A stretch of DNA of 30,281 nucleotides. Origin: a virus. The stretch covers positions 1 to 30,281 of the IMG/VR virus record IMGVR_UViG_3300010354_000379; one strand, 5' to 3'. The position numbers and the translations under genes are program-made. This document shows, piece after piece, positions 13,057-21,799 of this stretch (position 1 is its first letter; the number at the start of each line of letters is the position of its first letter). The notes below the pieces were generated by a model. The model was not told the origin of the DNA and ran no database searches. It worked only from the letters and a program-made list of their open reading frames with translations.

Positions 13057-13734
13057 ATGACTTGGGATGACATCAATGTATTTCAGTATCAAGGACTTTA
13101 TAAGTTATTCAACGAAAAAGAAAAGCTAACAGATGATCAGTTTATTCTTGGGTTAGCAGCTATATGTACGAATAAGACGGAGAATGAATTAAAGTCCTTA
13201 CCTTTTTACCAATACGAAAAGATAGTTGAAGGTTTAGGTTTTGTTAATGAGCAAATCCCTTCGGTTACAGTATCGCATATAAATGTAAATGGCAAAAGGT
13301 ATCGTTGCGTTTATGATGTTCGCAATATGCCTGCTGCAAGATATATAGAATCCAAGCATTACGCTCTTGATGTTATTCCTAACCTACATAAGCTTATGGC
13401 TACAATGGTAATCCCACAACGTAAAGGATGGATGGGATGGAGGGATGACAAGTACGATGCATCTAAACATAGCGAATACTCCGAAGACTTTTTGCAGGTA
13501 AAAATCACCCATGTTCTTGGAAGCGTGGTTTTTTTTTATCAAATATTTCGCAATTGGATAAGGAGTTCACAGGGTTATTTGATCAGAGAGATGGTGAAGA
13601 CGGGGATGACGATGGACGAGGCGATACTGGGGTACATATCTTTATGCGACATTATGGATGGATTTATCAAACCGAACTGGTTGCCGAACATGAGCGAATC
13701 AGCTTGGAAAAAGCATTTGAAATACCCACGATAA
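13057..13734 (+). CDS. Putative tail assembly chaperone
   Basis: A 225-residue protein starting MTWDDINVFQYQGLYKLFNE, a start I associate with phage tail assembly chaperone-like proteins. It is mostly helical with a beta-like middle (VTVSHINVNGKRYRCVYDV). An open -1 frame overlaps its end and continues past its stop for 28 codons, the arrangement of lambda G/GT tail chaperones made by programmed frameshifting. It is first in the late block, after the RNA region, and tail genes follow. A nine-T run at 13529-13537 is also present. The function is inferred from architecture rather than a clear motif. Confidence 0.5.
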   Translation: MTWDDINVFQYQGLYKLFNEKEKLTDDQFILGLAAICTNKTENELKSLPFYQYEKIVEGLGFVNEQIPSVTVSHINVNGKRYRCVYDVRNMPAARYIESKHYALDVIPNLHKLMATMVIPQRKGWMGWRDDKYDASKHSEYSEDFLQVKITHVLGSVVFFYQIFRNWIRSSQGYLIREMVKTGMTMDEAILGYISLCDIMDGFIKPNWLPNMSESAWKKHLKYPR

Positions 13735-13817
13735 ACTATTTAAACGATCTTGCCTATTTAAAAGCGAAGGGCGAATACATGAAAGAGCAAATGAATAAGT
13801 ATGGCAGAGAACGTTGA
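13707..13817 (+). CDS. -1 frame extension of the tail chaperone gene (candidate programmed frameshift)
   Basis: At 13707-13713 the zero frame reads G AAA AAG, a shifty sequence where Lys-Lys tRNAs could slip back one base. The -1 frame then reads AFEIPTINYLNDLAYLKAKG and ends in a Lys-rich tail at 13817, giving a 253-residue long form against 225 for the short form. The extension has normal helical protein character and would otherwise be a non-coding overlap. Weak points: the heptamer is not the strongest type, because the P-site slips AAA to GAA, and no stimulatory pseudoknot was examined. It overlaps the next gene's start by 17 bases. Confidence 0.45.
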   Translation, partial: EKAFEIPTINYLNDLAYLKAKGEYMKEQMNKYGRER

Positions 13818-14463
13818 TGGTTTAGTAGATAGTTTGGGTAGGTCTAAAAAAGACTATGCCTCTTTAAATGAATTGCCTATCATGGAGCAAACGATCCTTA
13901 AATATGTGGGTCGTTTTATTTTAAAGGCAATAGCAACCCTAAAAAAGCAGGGGCGTGTAGATACTGGTGAACTATCCTCATCAATCGTTCAAGGTGATTT
14001 GATAAACAATCAAGGCGACTACTCAATCGCTATCGGTTACCCTGAAGGTAGCGAAGCGTCAAAGTATTACGACTTTGTAAACAAAGGTGTACAAGGTTCT
14101 CAATCTGGCAGACCAAATAGCATCTATAAATACTCAAATAAAAACCCATCAACCAATGGACCGTTTGTTATGGCTATTGAAAAATGGGTAAAGCGTAAAG
14201 GATTACAGACCCTAAAAGAAACGCAGCGTACAAGTTCAACTGCTTTGCAAAAGAAAAGATTAAGCCTATCAAAAATACCTCCAACTAGATCAACGGCTTG
14301 GGTAATAGCTCGTTCTATTAAGCGTAAAGGCTTGGAGCGTTCAGGATTTATTGATGACTCTATTGCTTCAGCATTTGGACCAGAATTCCTTAACGCAATA
14401 GGCAAAGCCGTAGGCGGAGACGTAAGGGTGTACATAAGACAAGCGATTTCGCTATCTAAATAA
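13801..14463 (+). CDS. HK97 gp10-like tail completion/neck protein
   Basis: A 220-residue basic protein. RVDTGELSSSIVQGD, then YSIAIGYPEGSEASKYYDFV and NKGVQG, resembles the HK97-gp10-like fold: an N-terminal helix, a DTG.L..S motif, then beta strands ending in a YY.F.N.G turn. The C-terminal RSIKRKGLERSGFIDDS repeats a pattern found in Bacteroidota phage members. Such proteins sit at the head-tail junction or complete the tail end. The position between a chaperone-like gene and tail genes fits. Confidence 0.6.
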   Translation: MAENVDGLVDSLGRSKKDYASLNELPIMEQTILKYVGRFILKAIATLKKQGRVDTGELSSSIVQGDLINNQGDYSIAIGYPEGSEASKYYDFVNKGVQGSQSGRPNSIYKYSNKNPSTNGPFVMAIEKWVKRKGLQTLKETQRTSSTALQKKRLSLSKIPPTRSTAWVIARSIKRKGLERSGFIDDSIASAFGPEFLNAIGKAVGGDVRVYIRQAISLSK

Positions 14464-14477
14464 AGAAAGGATAAAAA

Positions 14478-15662
14478 ATGGCTATTACTATTAACTCAAT
14501 ACCTGAAAACTACGCATCGGCACATGACGATCTGTGGTTTGTGGTTACTTCAAATAATACGACACAAACTAATTTTAAATATGTCTTTGATATTTACGTG
14601 GCTGCAACACAGGTAGCAAGGATCAAATCATTCCCTGACCCTACTTCATCAAAAGGTATTTTAAATGTAGGAAATATTATTCGTAATTATTTAAGCACTT
14701 ATTTCAAGCCCCAAGCCGGTACTCAAACATTGTTTACCTATGACGGAAATGATATTTATATACCTTATGAGGTTAAATATGGCGAAGAATACGGAGGAAC
14801 TACATACACCAATTTAGCTACAAATAGCCTCAATGCTTACAACTTTTACAATCCTATATTTCGTGATCCGTCAACTTCATTTTTTAGCGGTTACGTTTCT
14901 GAATGGTTGACAGGTAGGGATTTATCAAATGTAGATGTAAACTTCAATGAATCTTGTTTTGTTTCTTGGATGAATGCTTCAGGTTCAGATGTTGCTACAA
15001 CGGCAACAGTACAACTTTATAATGAAAACGGAACAACGAGTGGATCACCATCAACAAGTACATCGGTAAATATTAGCAGCTTTGGATTATTTGATATATC
15101 ACCAATAGCAATAAATACAGCATTTGGATCAACTGTAATTCCTACTACGGCTACAAATTATGGGGTTAAACTAAACTACTCATCAACAAGTGGCGATGAG
15201 ATAAAATGTAGGATTGTCTGCAATCCAAGATATACGCCTACAACCCTACACTTCCTTAATTCATTAGGAGGTTATGATAGTATCACGTTTAGGCTTGTAA
15301 ATAAACAAAGCCGTACTATTGAAAAAAAGGAATATCAGCAAATGCATTGGACATATAATGCAGGCTCTACTTCAATGCGTACATATAACTCAAACAACGT
15401 AATTAACGCTGGAAACATTCCATTCAGTACAAATCAAGTAACAACCTTCAAATTGCGATCAGATTATTTGAATGCAACGGATTGGACATGGACACGTGAT
15501 TTAATCGCTTCACCGGATATCTATATGAAACAGGGTAACTATTATTATCCAGTTACAATAAAGACTAGCAACTGGGAAGAAAAGCTGAAGTACGTTGATA
15601 AAGTTAATTTCCTAGAAATAGACATAGAATATTCACGAACTATAAACTCACAGTTTAGGTGA
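14478..15662 (+). CDS. Tail structural protein, Bacteroidota phage type
   Basis: A 394-residue beta-rich protein, Ser/Thr/Asn-rich with many aromatics, as in tail or baseplate components. The N-terminal part (NYASAHDDLWFVVTSNNTTQ, FKYVFDIYVAATQVARIKSF, GILNVGNIIRNYL) recalls structural proteins of Bacteroidota phages. No catalytic motif is visible. It precedes a large protein that overlaps it by four bases (GTGA), so the two are probably made together and form the tail tip or baseplate. The exact role is not known. Confidence 0.6.
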   Translation: MAITINSIPENYASAHDDLWFVVTSNNTTQTNFKYVFDIYVAATQVARIKSFPDPTSSKGILNVGNIIRNYLSTYFKPQAGTQTLFTYDGNDIYIPYEVKYGEEYGGTTYTNLATNSLNAYNFYNPIFRDPSTSFFSGYVSEWLTGRDLSNVDVNFNESCFVSWMNASGSDVATTATVQLYNENGTTSGSPSTSTSVNISSFGLFDISPIAINTAFGSTVIPTTATNYGVKLNYSSTSGDEIKCRIVCNPRYTPTTLHFLNSLGGYDSITFRLVNKQSRTIEKKEYQQMHWTYNAGSTSMRTYNSNNVINAGNIPFSTNQVTTFKLRSDYLNATDWTWTRDLIASPDIYMKQGNYYYPVTIKTSNWEEKLKYVDKVNFLEIDIEYSRTINSQFR

Positions 15663-17701
15663 TAAGAACAGAGATATATATTGAAAATAACAAGCTTGAT
15701 CTTTCAAAGGATTTAAGCACACAGTTCACGTATGCAATTGACGATATCAAAGATTTCAGTTCACGCAATACCTCATTTTCTAAAACAATAATAATACCCG
15801 GAAATGCAAATAACAATAAACTATTCGGCAACATCTTTGAGTTCGGGTCAGCTAATTTATACAATGAAGGAGCCTCTAACGTGGGTTACAACTTTAACGC
15901 TGCCAAGTCAGTACAATGTACCGTCTTGGTAGATAAAATTCAAATCTTTAAAGGTGTTCTACGTTTACTTGAAATAGTTATAGATCGTGATACTATTGAG
16001 TATGAGTGTGCGGTATTCGGTGAGTTAGGTGGTTTTATTTCTGCGTTAGGAAATAAGAAAATTGAGGATATTGATTTCGGGATTAGTGATCAAGTATGGA
16101 ATCATAATACTATAACCAATTCATGGGACAATGTTTCTGGAGGTGGCGTATATTATCCTCTTATAGATTATGGTCAAGTAAGTTATAATAGTAAAGCGGA
16201 TTGGGATTTAAAAGCTTTCAAACCTGCTTTGTATGTAAAGCAATATATTGACAAAATAATTACTGGGTCAGGATATACTTATGAATCAGCTTTTTTTGAT
16301 ACTAATTTATTCAAAAGATTAATTATACCTTGTAATCAGTCTGTATTATCCGCAACTGGTACAAATGCCTTTTATTCAACGGCAGATATACAAACATATA
16401 CTTACGACAACTATCCAGATTTTACTGCGACAACATTAGGTAATTTCAGTTTACAAGGTGTATCATATAGGTACGATGGAACTTCGCCATTATCTGGTAC
16501 TTTGCGTTTGCAATTGTTTGGTGAATTTGAGGATGTTGACCCTGACCCCAACCCAATAACAAACGTAACAATTGAACTACGTGTTAATGGTACACCTGTA
16601 AAATCACAAACATTTGCAGTAAGGTTTGCGTTTGACAATTATTATGTAGATTTTAGTCATGATGTAACATTAAATCAAAATGATACTATCAATGCTTATT
16701 TTAGTACAAACGCTTATATTTATAATGTAGGTGGAGGTGCTATGTGGTTTGTCAGTAGTGCAGCAATTAGTGTTCCCATAAATTACAATGAATCTATCAA
16801 TATAAACAATACGATTCCAAGAGGTATCTTTCAAAAAGATTTCTTTTCCTCTATTGTTAAAATGTTTAATCTATATGTAACAGAAGATAAAAATAGAATT
16901 AAGCATTTATTAATTGAGCCTTATATTGATTATTATGATACCGATGGTCCACATGATAATTGGACTTATTTAATGGATCGCTCAAAGCCTTTAAGATTAA
17001 AGCCAATGAGTGAATTGAATGGAAGGTATTTTGAGTATATGTATAAGTCAGATGTTGACTATTATAATGAACAATATCAAAAAAAATACTCTCAAGGCTA
17101 CGGTGATTATATAGAGGATACGGGTTATGAATTTGCTAAAGAAAAGCAAACGGCTGAAATTATATTTTCAGCTACACCAATTGTCGGTTATAACGGACAA
17201 GATAAAAAATTCAGCACTATCTTAAAATTGTCAAATACGAATGTTGAAGATAGGACAGAACATAATATCAGAATTTTACAAGCAAAGAAAATAACAGGTG
17301 TTACTAGCTATGCAATAAAAAACGGTAGTTCTACTACATTAACAAATACTACTGCTTATGGATATGCAGGACACTTGAATGATCCTACAACCCCTACATC
17401 TGATATAAATTTTGGAGCACCTAAAGAGATATATTATACATTAAGCAACGCATACCCATCAGCTAATTTATTTAACGGTTACTGGAGTGATTACGTTGCT
17501 GAAATAACTGATAAGGATAGTAAGCTAATTACTGCAAACTTTCTATTAAAGGAAAAAGATATATTTAATCTTGAATTTAACAAGTTCAAATATATTGACG
17601 GTGCTTTATGGAGGCTTAACAAAATTATTGATTATGACCCAATGAATTACGATACCACAAAATGTGAACTATTAAAGGTCATTGAATTAACATACGCATA
17701 A
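15659..17701 (+). CDS. Large tail/baseplate-type structural protein
   Basis: A 680-residue beta-rich protein starting at GTG 15659 with MIRTEIYIENNKLDLSKDLS. It contains FSSRNTSFSKTIIIPGNANN followed by KLFG near residues 33-56, a segment often seen near the start of Bacteroidota phage tail proteins. The middle is rich in Tyr, Asn and Gly. The C-terminal part (IFNLEFNKFKYIDGALWRLN, KIIDYDPMNYDTTKCELLKV) resembles baseplate-hub-type ends. It starts within the preceding gene's stop and ends one base into the tape-measure start. No enzymatic motif is visible. It may be the tail-tip hub, but this is inferred from size and neighbours. Confidence 0.55.
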   Translation: MIRTEIYIENNKLDLSKDLSTQFTYAIDDIKDFSSRNTSFSKTIIIPGNANNNKLFGNIFEFGSANLYNEGASNVGYNFNAAKSVQCTVLVDKIQIFKGVLRLLEIVIDRDTIEYECAVFGELGGFISALGNKKIEDIDFGISDQVWNHNTITNSWDNVSGGGVYYPLIDYGQVSYNSKADWDLKAFKPALYVKQYIDKIITGSGYTYESAFFDTNLFKRLIIPCNQSVLSATGTNAFYSTADIQTYTYDNYPDFTATTLGNFSLQGVSYRYDGTSPLSGTLRLQLFGEFEDVDPDPNPITNVTIELRVNGTPVKSQTFAVRFAFDNYYVDFSHDVTLNQNDTINAYFSTNAYIYNVGGGAMWFVSSAAISVPINYNESININNTIPRGIFQKDFFSSIVKMFNLYVTEDKNRIKHLLIEPYIDYYDTDGPHDNWTYLMDRSKPLRLKPMSELNGRYFEYMYKSDVDYYNEQYQKKYSQGYGDYIEDTGYEFAKEKQTAEIIFSATPIVGYNGQDKKFSTILKLSNTNVEDRTEHNIRILQAKKITGVTSYAIKNGSSTTLTNTTAYGYAGHLNDPTTPTSDINFGAPKEIYYTLSNAYPSANLFNGYWSDYVAEITDKDSKLITANFLLKEKDIFNLEFNKFKYIDGALWRLNKIIDYDPMNYDTTKCELLKVIELTYA

Positions 17702-19158
17702 TGGCAAAAAAGGAAATAGTACCAGTTGAGGTACAAGTGAACACATCGGAGGCGAATAAGAACCTGAATAAAACGCAGGATGCTATTGAAGGCGTAAATA
17801 AATCGTCATCAAAGATTAAGAACCTTGCTAGTGGTTTTGGTAATCTAGCCAAGACAATCGGTGGTAATGTAGTTAAGGCTTTTACGTCTTTAAAATTAGC
17901 AGCGGCAGCCGTAAACTTTGGGGCGATCATTGAACTTGTAAAAAAGCTTTATGAGAACTGGGAAAGCATCCAAAAGGTAATCACAAATTTTATTCCCGGC
18001 TTTGGTAAGTTCGTGAACCTTGTTAAAGGATTAGTACAAAACTTTACTGACTTTATAGGATTAACAAGCCAAGCCGAAAGAGATGCCGAAGCACTTGCAA
18101 AATCAAATGAAAGAGTAAATGAATCAATTGACGATCAGATTCGGTTATTACAAGCCGTTGGTGGTCAAGAGGAAAAGATATTTGCTTTACAAAAACAAAA
18201 AAATGAGAATGAATTAAATGCACTTCGTGAGCGTTTGCGTTTGACTGGACAATTAAACGAGGAAGAGCAAAAGCGTTTTCGTGAGTTAAAAACTGATAAT
18301 GCAGTTCTTGACGCTACTGAAAAGAAAAGAAAGCAAGATATACAAGATCAAAAAAATAAAGAGGCAGCAGAGGAAGCCAAGCGAAAAAGCGATGAAGCCA
18401 AGCGAAAAAGCGATGAAGCAAAACGTATAAAAGAACAAGCTGAAAAAGAAAAAGAGGCAAAAGATCAAGACAGACGCAATCGTATAGGACAATCAATGTT
18501 TGAAGATAACATTGCAAGGATTGAACAAAAAAAGAAAAATGAAGCTGCTATAAAAGAAAGAGATTTATTTAATATAGTAAATCAAGAAAAGATTATAGGT
18601 CTGCGTGAATTAAAAAAACAATCAGATGAACAAGTAGAACGCAGCATTGAAAATCTAAAAAGAATTGCAGACGCAGAAAAAGCAAAAGATGAACTAAAAA
18701 AACAACAATTTGAATCAGAGCTTGCTCTTGCTCAACAATCACTTTTTACAATTGGTGGCTTAATAGATCAGAATAGTGCAGCAGGTAAAGGAATAGCAGT
18801 GGCACAGGCGATAATAAATACGTATCAAGGTGCAACCAGAGCAATTGCTCAAGGTGGTATATTTGGACCAGTTGCAGCAGCGGCTACAATTGCAGCAGGT
18901 TTAATTCAAGTTAAGAAAATAGTATCTACGAAAATACCTAGTGTCAAAGGTGGTTTAGTAGCGGATAGAGGAGGTACAGTGAATGGATCTGCTCCTATCG
19001 CTCCTACACCAAATATACAGGCTACACTCACACAATTAGATCAATCAACAGTTAACCGTTTAGGTTCTGCATCCGCTAGGGCATACGTAGTTGAAAGCGA
19101 TATAACAAATAAACAAGAACAAATAAGTAGAATAAACAGGGCAGCAAGATTAGGATAA
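17701..19158 (+). CDS. Tape measure-like protein
   Basis: A 485-residue protein with the layout of short tape measure proteins. A variable N-terminus (KEIVPVEVQVNTSEANKNLN) is followed by a hydrophobic section (about residues 55-75 and 95-115), a long Lys/Glu coiled coil (about 140-345), and the membrane-active helix region AAGKGIAVAQAIINTYQGAT, GGIFGPVAAAATIAAGLIQV typical of tape measure C-termini. The coiled coil contains an exact 21-bp tandem duplication. If the usual 1.5 angstrom per residue holds, the tail would be about 70 nm. It lies before the head genes, an unusual order. Confidence 0.75.
   Translation: MAKKEIVPVEVQVNTSEANKNLNKTQDAIEGVNKSSSKIKNLASGFGNLAKTIGGNVVKAFTSLKLAAAAVNFGAIIELVKKLYENWESIQKVITNFIPGFGKFVNLVKGLVQNFTDFIGLTSQAERDAEALAKSNERVNESIDDQIRLLQAVGGQEEKIFALQKQKNENELNALRERLRLTGQLNEEEQKRFRELKTDNAVLDATEKKRKQDIQDQKNKEAAEEAKRKSDEAKRKSDEAKRIKEQAEKEKEAKDQDRRNRIGQSMFEDNIARIEQKKKNEAAIKERDLFNIVNQEKIIGLRELKKQSDEQVERSIENLKRIADAEKAKDELKKQQFESELALAQQSLFTIGGLIDQNSAAGKGIAVAQAIINTYQGATRAIAQGGIFGPVAAAATIAAGLIQVKKIVSTKIPSVKGGLVADRGGTVNGSAPIAPTPNIQATLTQLDQSTVNRLGSASARAYVVESDITNKQEQISRINRAARLG
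18373..18414 (+). repeat. Exact 21-bp tandem duplication in the tape measure gene
   Basis: GAAGCCAAGCGAAAAAGCGA plus T occurs twice back to back (18373-18393 and 18394-18414), adding EAKRKSD twice to the coiled coil. Identity at synonymous positions indicates a recent duplication, one way tail length can change. Confidence 0.9.
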
Positions 19159-19168
19159 ATTAATTAAT

Positions 19169-20053
19169 ATGGAAAAAAACTTACCAATTTACGCACTTGA
19201 AATCATTGATGACGAAAACTCTGAAATAGAAGTTGACTTTGTAGCACTTGTAGATAAACCTGCAATTGAAAAACAATTTTTAGCTTTTGCTGAAGATAGT
19301 TGGAATGACTATCCCGAAGCAGCGGTTGAAAATGCAAAAACGGCTTTGCGTTGGGCAGAGGAAAACGGATGGGGTGATTGCGGAGAGGCAACAGGAAAAT
19401 TGAGAGCAAATCAAATCGCTAATAGAGAAAAGCTAACAAGGGAAACAATCGCCCGTATGAGTGCTTTCCAAAGGCATCGTCAAAATAGTGATCGCCCGTT
19501 AGGAGATGGATGCGGTAGGCTTATGTGGTTAGCTTGGGGAGGCGATGAAGGAATCGCATGGGCAGAACGTAAACTTAAACAAATAGATAGGCAAGGCTTT
19601 GCTATTCAAGATGAAGATGAAAAGATTATTTCTGGACCATTAATGCTAGCAGATAAACCAATCTACCGTAACGATGAGAATGGGGAGTATTATGTTACGT
19701 TTTCAAAAGATACAATTAAACAGATCGCTCAAAAGTTCTTTAAGAAAGGATATCAAAAAAACGTGAACTTAATGCATGATAGCGGAATGATAGCTGAAGG
19801 TTTGACAATGTTTGAGTCTTGGATTACAGATGAGAAACGTGGAATTAAAGCAATGGTAGGCTTTGAAGATGTAAATGACGGGTCATGGTTTGGGTCATTC
19901 AAGGTTGACAATGACGAGGTATGGCAATTAATTAAAGACGGCAAAGTACGTGGATTTAGTGTTGAGGGTGTATTTAACTACCGAAAAAGCGGAATAGCGA
20001 ACGCAGATAAAATGTGGTCACAGATCATTGAAATACTCAAAGATGTAGAATAA
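19169..20053 (+). CDS. Prohead protease (XkdF/U35-like) with an inserted helical module
   Basis: A 294-residue capsid maturation protease. Residues 1-42 (YALEIIDDENSEIEVDFVAL) and 145-290 form an XkdF-like protease, with H203 in NLMHDSG and S264 in RGFSVEG as likely catalytic residues. Between them, residues 44-142 hold a second module (NAKTALRWAEENGWGDCGEA, RHRQNSDRPLGDGCGRLMWL, AWGGDEGIAWAERKLKQI) that I have seen attached to phage head proteins and proteases, but whose function I do not know. The protease would process scaffold and capsid, whose genes follow. A terminator lies just after its stop. Confidence 0.75.
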   Translation: MEKNLPIYALEIIDDENSEIEVDFVALVDKPAIEKQFLAFAEDSWNDYPEAAVENAKTALRWAEENGWGDCGEATGKLRANQIANREKLTRETIARMSAFQRHRQNSDRPLGDGCGRLMWLAWGGDEGIAWAERKLKQIDRQGFAIQDEDEKIISGPLMLADKPIYRNDENGEYYVTFSKDTIKQIAQKFFKKGYQKNVNLMHDSGMIAEGLTMFESWITDEKRGIKAMVGFEDVNDGSWFGSFKVDNDEVWQLIKDGKVRGFSVEGVFNYRKSGIANADKMWSQIIEILKDVE

Positions 20054-20078
20054 TATTTGCTTTGATTAGTTTTTATTT

Positions 20079-20111
20079 AAACCCTACCAGATTGGTGGGG
20101 TTTTCTATTTT
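20079..20111 (+). terminator. Intrinsic terminator
   Basis: An 11-bp stem AAACCCTACCA with TGGTGGGGTTT (one G-T pair), loop GAT, then TCTATTTT. It separates the tail/protease unit from the scaffold and capsid unit, so capsid expression may have its own promoter, but no consensus TAnnTTTG was found in the 42 bases that remain before the scaffold start. Confidence 0.85.
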
Positions 20112-20153
20112 GCCTATATTGATATATTGTTCTATATAAGTTCAAAACTATTT

Positions 20154-20762
20154 ATGACTCCAATTGAAGCATTGTTAAAGATTAAAGCTATGTTTCAGGA
20201 AGCAGGAGAATTGCCTCCTGCCCCGTCTGAAGCACCAATTGAAGCCGCAAAAGAATACGTTTTGAAGTCTGGAGCGAAAGTTAAGATTGATAAACTTGAA
20301 ATTGGCGGCAAAGTATCTCTTATTGATGAAGCAGGAAATGAATCACCTGCACCTGCCGGTGAGCATGAACTTGCTGACGGTTCAAAAATCGTATTGGACG
20401 AATCTTCTACTATTACAGAAATCATGCAGCCTGAAGTTGAAGCACCTGAAATTGAGGTAGTTGTAGAGCAAGCTGAAGAAGAAAAGAAAGACGAAGAAGA
20501 CCCAATGGCGAAGAAGATTGCAGAAATGCAAAAGGCATTAGATGACATGAAAGACGAGTACGGTAAAAAGTACAAGCAACTAATGGAATCTGAAGCTAAA
20601 TTTTCAGAGGCTATTACAAAGCTAACTGATGTAGTTGTTGGACTTTGCAATACTCCGTCTGTTGATGCTACTGAAGCACCAAAAGACAAATTCAATGTTC
20701 ACGTAGAAAGCAAGCAAGATAAATTGGCTCGTTTTCTTGAGTTCACAAAATCAATTAAGTAA
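20154..20762 (+). CDS. Scaffold-like head protein
   Basis: A 202-residue acidic protein immediately upstream of the capsid gene. It begins MTPIEALLKIKAMFQEAGEL, then has a beta-like segment (GAKVKIDKLEIGGKVSLIDE), a Glu-rich linker (about residues 100-117), a coiled coil (KKIAEMQKALDDMKDEYGKK) and a basic C-terminal helix (SKQDKLARFLEFTKSIK), the usual layout of scaffolds that bind capsid through their C-terminus. The frame extends upstream to a TTG at 20127, but ATG 20154 is preferred because the upstream part has no coding character. It is likely a substrate of the protease encoded just before. Confidence 0.65.
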   Translation: MTPIEALLKIKAMFQEAGELPPAPSEAPIEAAKEYVLKSGAKVKIDKLEIGGKVSLIDEAGNESPAPAGEHELADGSKIVLDESSTITEIMQPEVEAPEIEVVVEQAEEEKKDEEDPMAKKIAEMQKALDDMKDEYGKKYKQLMESEAKFSEAITKLTDVVVGLCNTPSVDATEAPKDKFNVHVESKQDKLARFLEFTKSIK

Positions 20763-20792
20763 TAATTTTTCAAACAATAAAAACAAATAAAA

Positions 20793-21743
20793 ATGGCATT
20801 TAGCGTTGGTACTTTAGCAGCTTACACAAAAGAAAATGAGAAGCTGCTCGTTGCTTCATCCGTATTGGGAAGCAAAACTGCATCTTTGATTAAAGATCAA
20901 GGAAACGTAATGGTTGGCGTAAAATCAGCAGAAACCATTAACATCATGGACACAGACGCAATCTTCCAAGATGGTTCATCTTGCGGATTTTCTGCATCTG
21001 GTACAACTTCATTCACTCAAAGAACAGTAACCGTAGGTAAGATCAAGGTAAACGAAGCACTTTGCTTGAAAGACCTTGAGGCTAAATACTTGCAGAAAGC
21101 ACTTCCTGCTGGTAGCCGTTACGATTCAATGATCTTCAGCGAAGAGTACAGCAACCGTAAAGCAGAGAAAATCGCATCTCAACTTGAGAAGGCGTTGTGG
21201 CAAGGTGATACAACTGTTTACGATGTAAACCTTAACAAATTTGATGGTATCCTTAAGCAAATCACTGCTGCTGGTGCATCTGTTGTTAATGCGAACAGTG
21301 TAGCATATCATGGCTCTGTTGAAACTTCAATTACTGATGCAAACGTAGTATCTATTTTTGATAGCATCTACAAAGCAATCCCTGCTGAAGTTGTAGCTAA
21401 AGATGACGTTGTTATCTTCTGCGGTATGGACGTTTTCCGTACTTACACAGTTAAGTTGAAGAACAGTAACTTGTTCCACTACTCTAACGATTCAAAGGCT
21501 GATTCTGAATTTTTCCTTCCAGGTACTACAATCAAAGTAATTGCAGTACAAGGTTTGAACGCAACAAATGACATCGTAGCAATGCGTTTGTCTAACTTGT
21601 TCATCGGAACTGATCTTTTGAACGAAGAAGAGCGTTTTGAAATCTTCTACGCAAAAGAGGCTGACCAAGTTCGTTTCGTATCTGAATTTAAGATGGGTGT
21701 TAACTTCGCCTTCCCTTCAGAGATCGTTAAGTTCTTCGTTTAA
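20793..21743 (+). CDS. Major capsid protein (HK97-like)
   Basis: A 316-residue protein. It starts MAFSVGTLAAYTKENEKLLV, holds an E-loop-like region (FSASGTTSFTQRTVTVGKIK), a spine-helix-like section (SNRKAEKIASQLEKALWQGD), and a C-terminal part (VVIFCGMDVFRTYTVKLKN, FEIFYAKEADQVRFVSEFKM) typical of HK97-fold capsids of Bacteroidota phages. Codons are more uniform and GC-richer than in its neighbours, consistent with very high expression. It is preceded by an A-rich leader (AACAATAAAAACAAATAAAA) and followed by a strong hairpin. Its position after protease and scaffold supports the call. Confidence 0.85.
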   Translation: MAFSVGTLAAYTKENEKLLVASSVLGSKTASLIKDQGNVMVGVKSAETINIMDTDAIFQDGSSCGFSASGTTSFTQRTVTVGKIKVNEALCLKDLEAKYLQKALPAGSRYDSMIFSEEYSNRKAEKIASQLEKALWQGDTTVYDVNLNKFDGILKQITAAGASVVNANSVAYHGSVETSITDANVVSIFDSIYKAIPAEVVAKDDVVIFCGMDVFRTYTVKLKNSNLFHYSNDSKADSEFFLPGTTIKVIAVQGLNATNDIVAMRLSNLFIGTDLLNEEERFEIFYAKEADQVRFVSEFKMGVNFAFPSEIVKFFV

Positions 21744-21755
21744 TCTTTAATTTAA

Positions 21756-21777
21756 GGGTGGGGCAAGTGCCTCACCC
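21756..21777 (+). promoter_or_regulatory. Strong hairpin after the capsid gene, without T run
   Basis: GGGTGGGGCA pairs with TGCCTCACCC (10 bp with one G-T) around a very short loop. No T run follows, so it is not a standard intrinsic terminator. It may protect the 3' end of the capsid message or act as a partial terminator that makes capsid more abundant than downstream products. Confidence 0.6.
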
Positions 21778-21799
21778 ATAACTTTATAAAATATAAAAT

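Noticed and set aside
20112-20153. Promoter for the scaffold and capsid unit (TATATTG-type sequences)
   Set aside because: The sequences lack the full TAnnTTTG element and a properly spaced TTTG, so no call was made.
20195-20695. A 166-codon - strand frame in the scaffold gene
   Set aside because: The Ser-rich sequence is the antisense of the scaffold's acidic codons. All neighbours are on the + strand.
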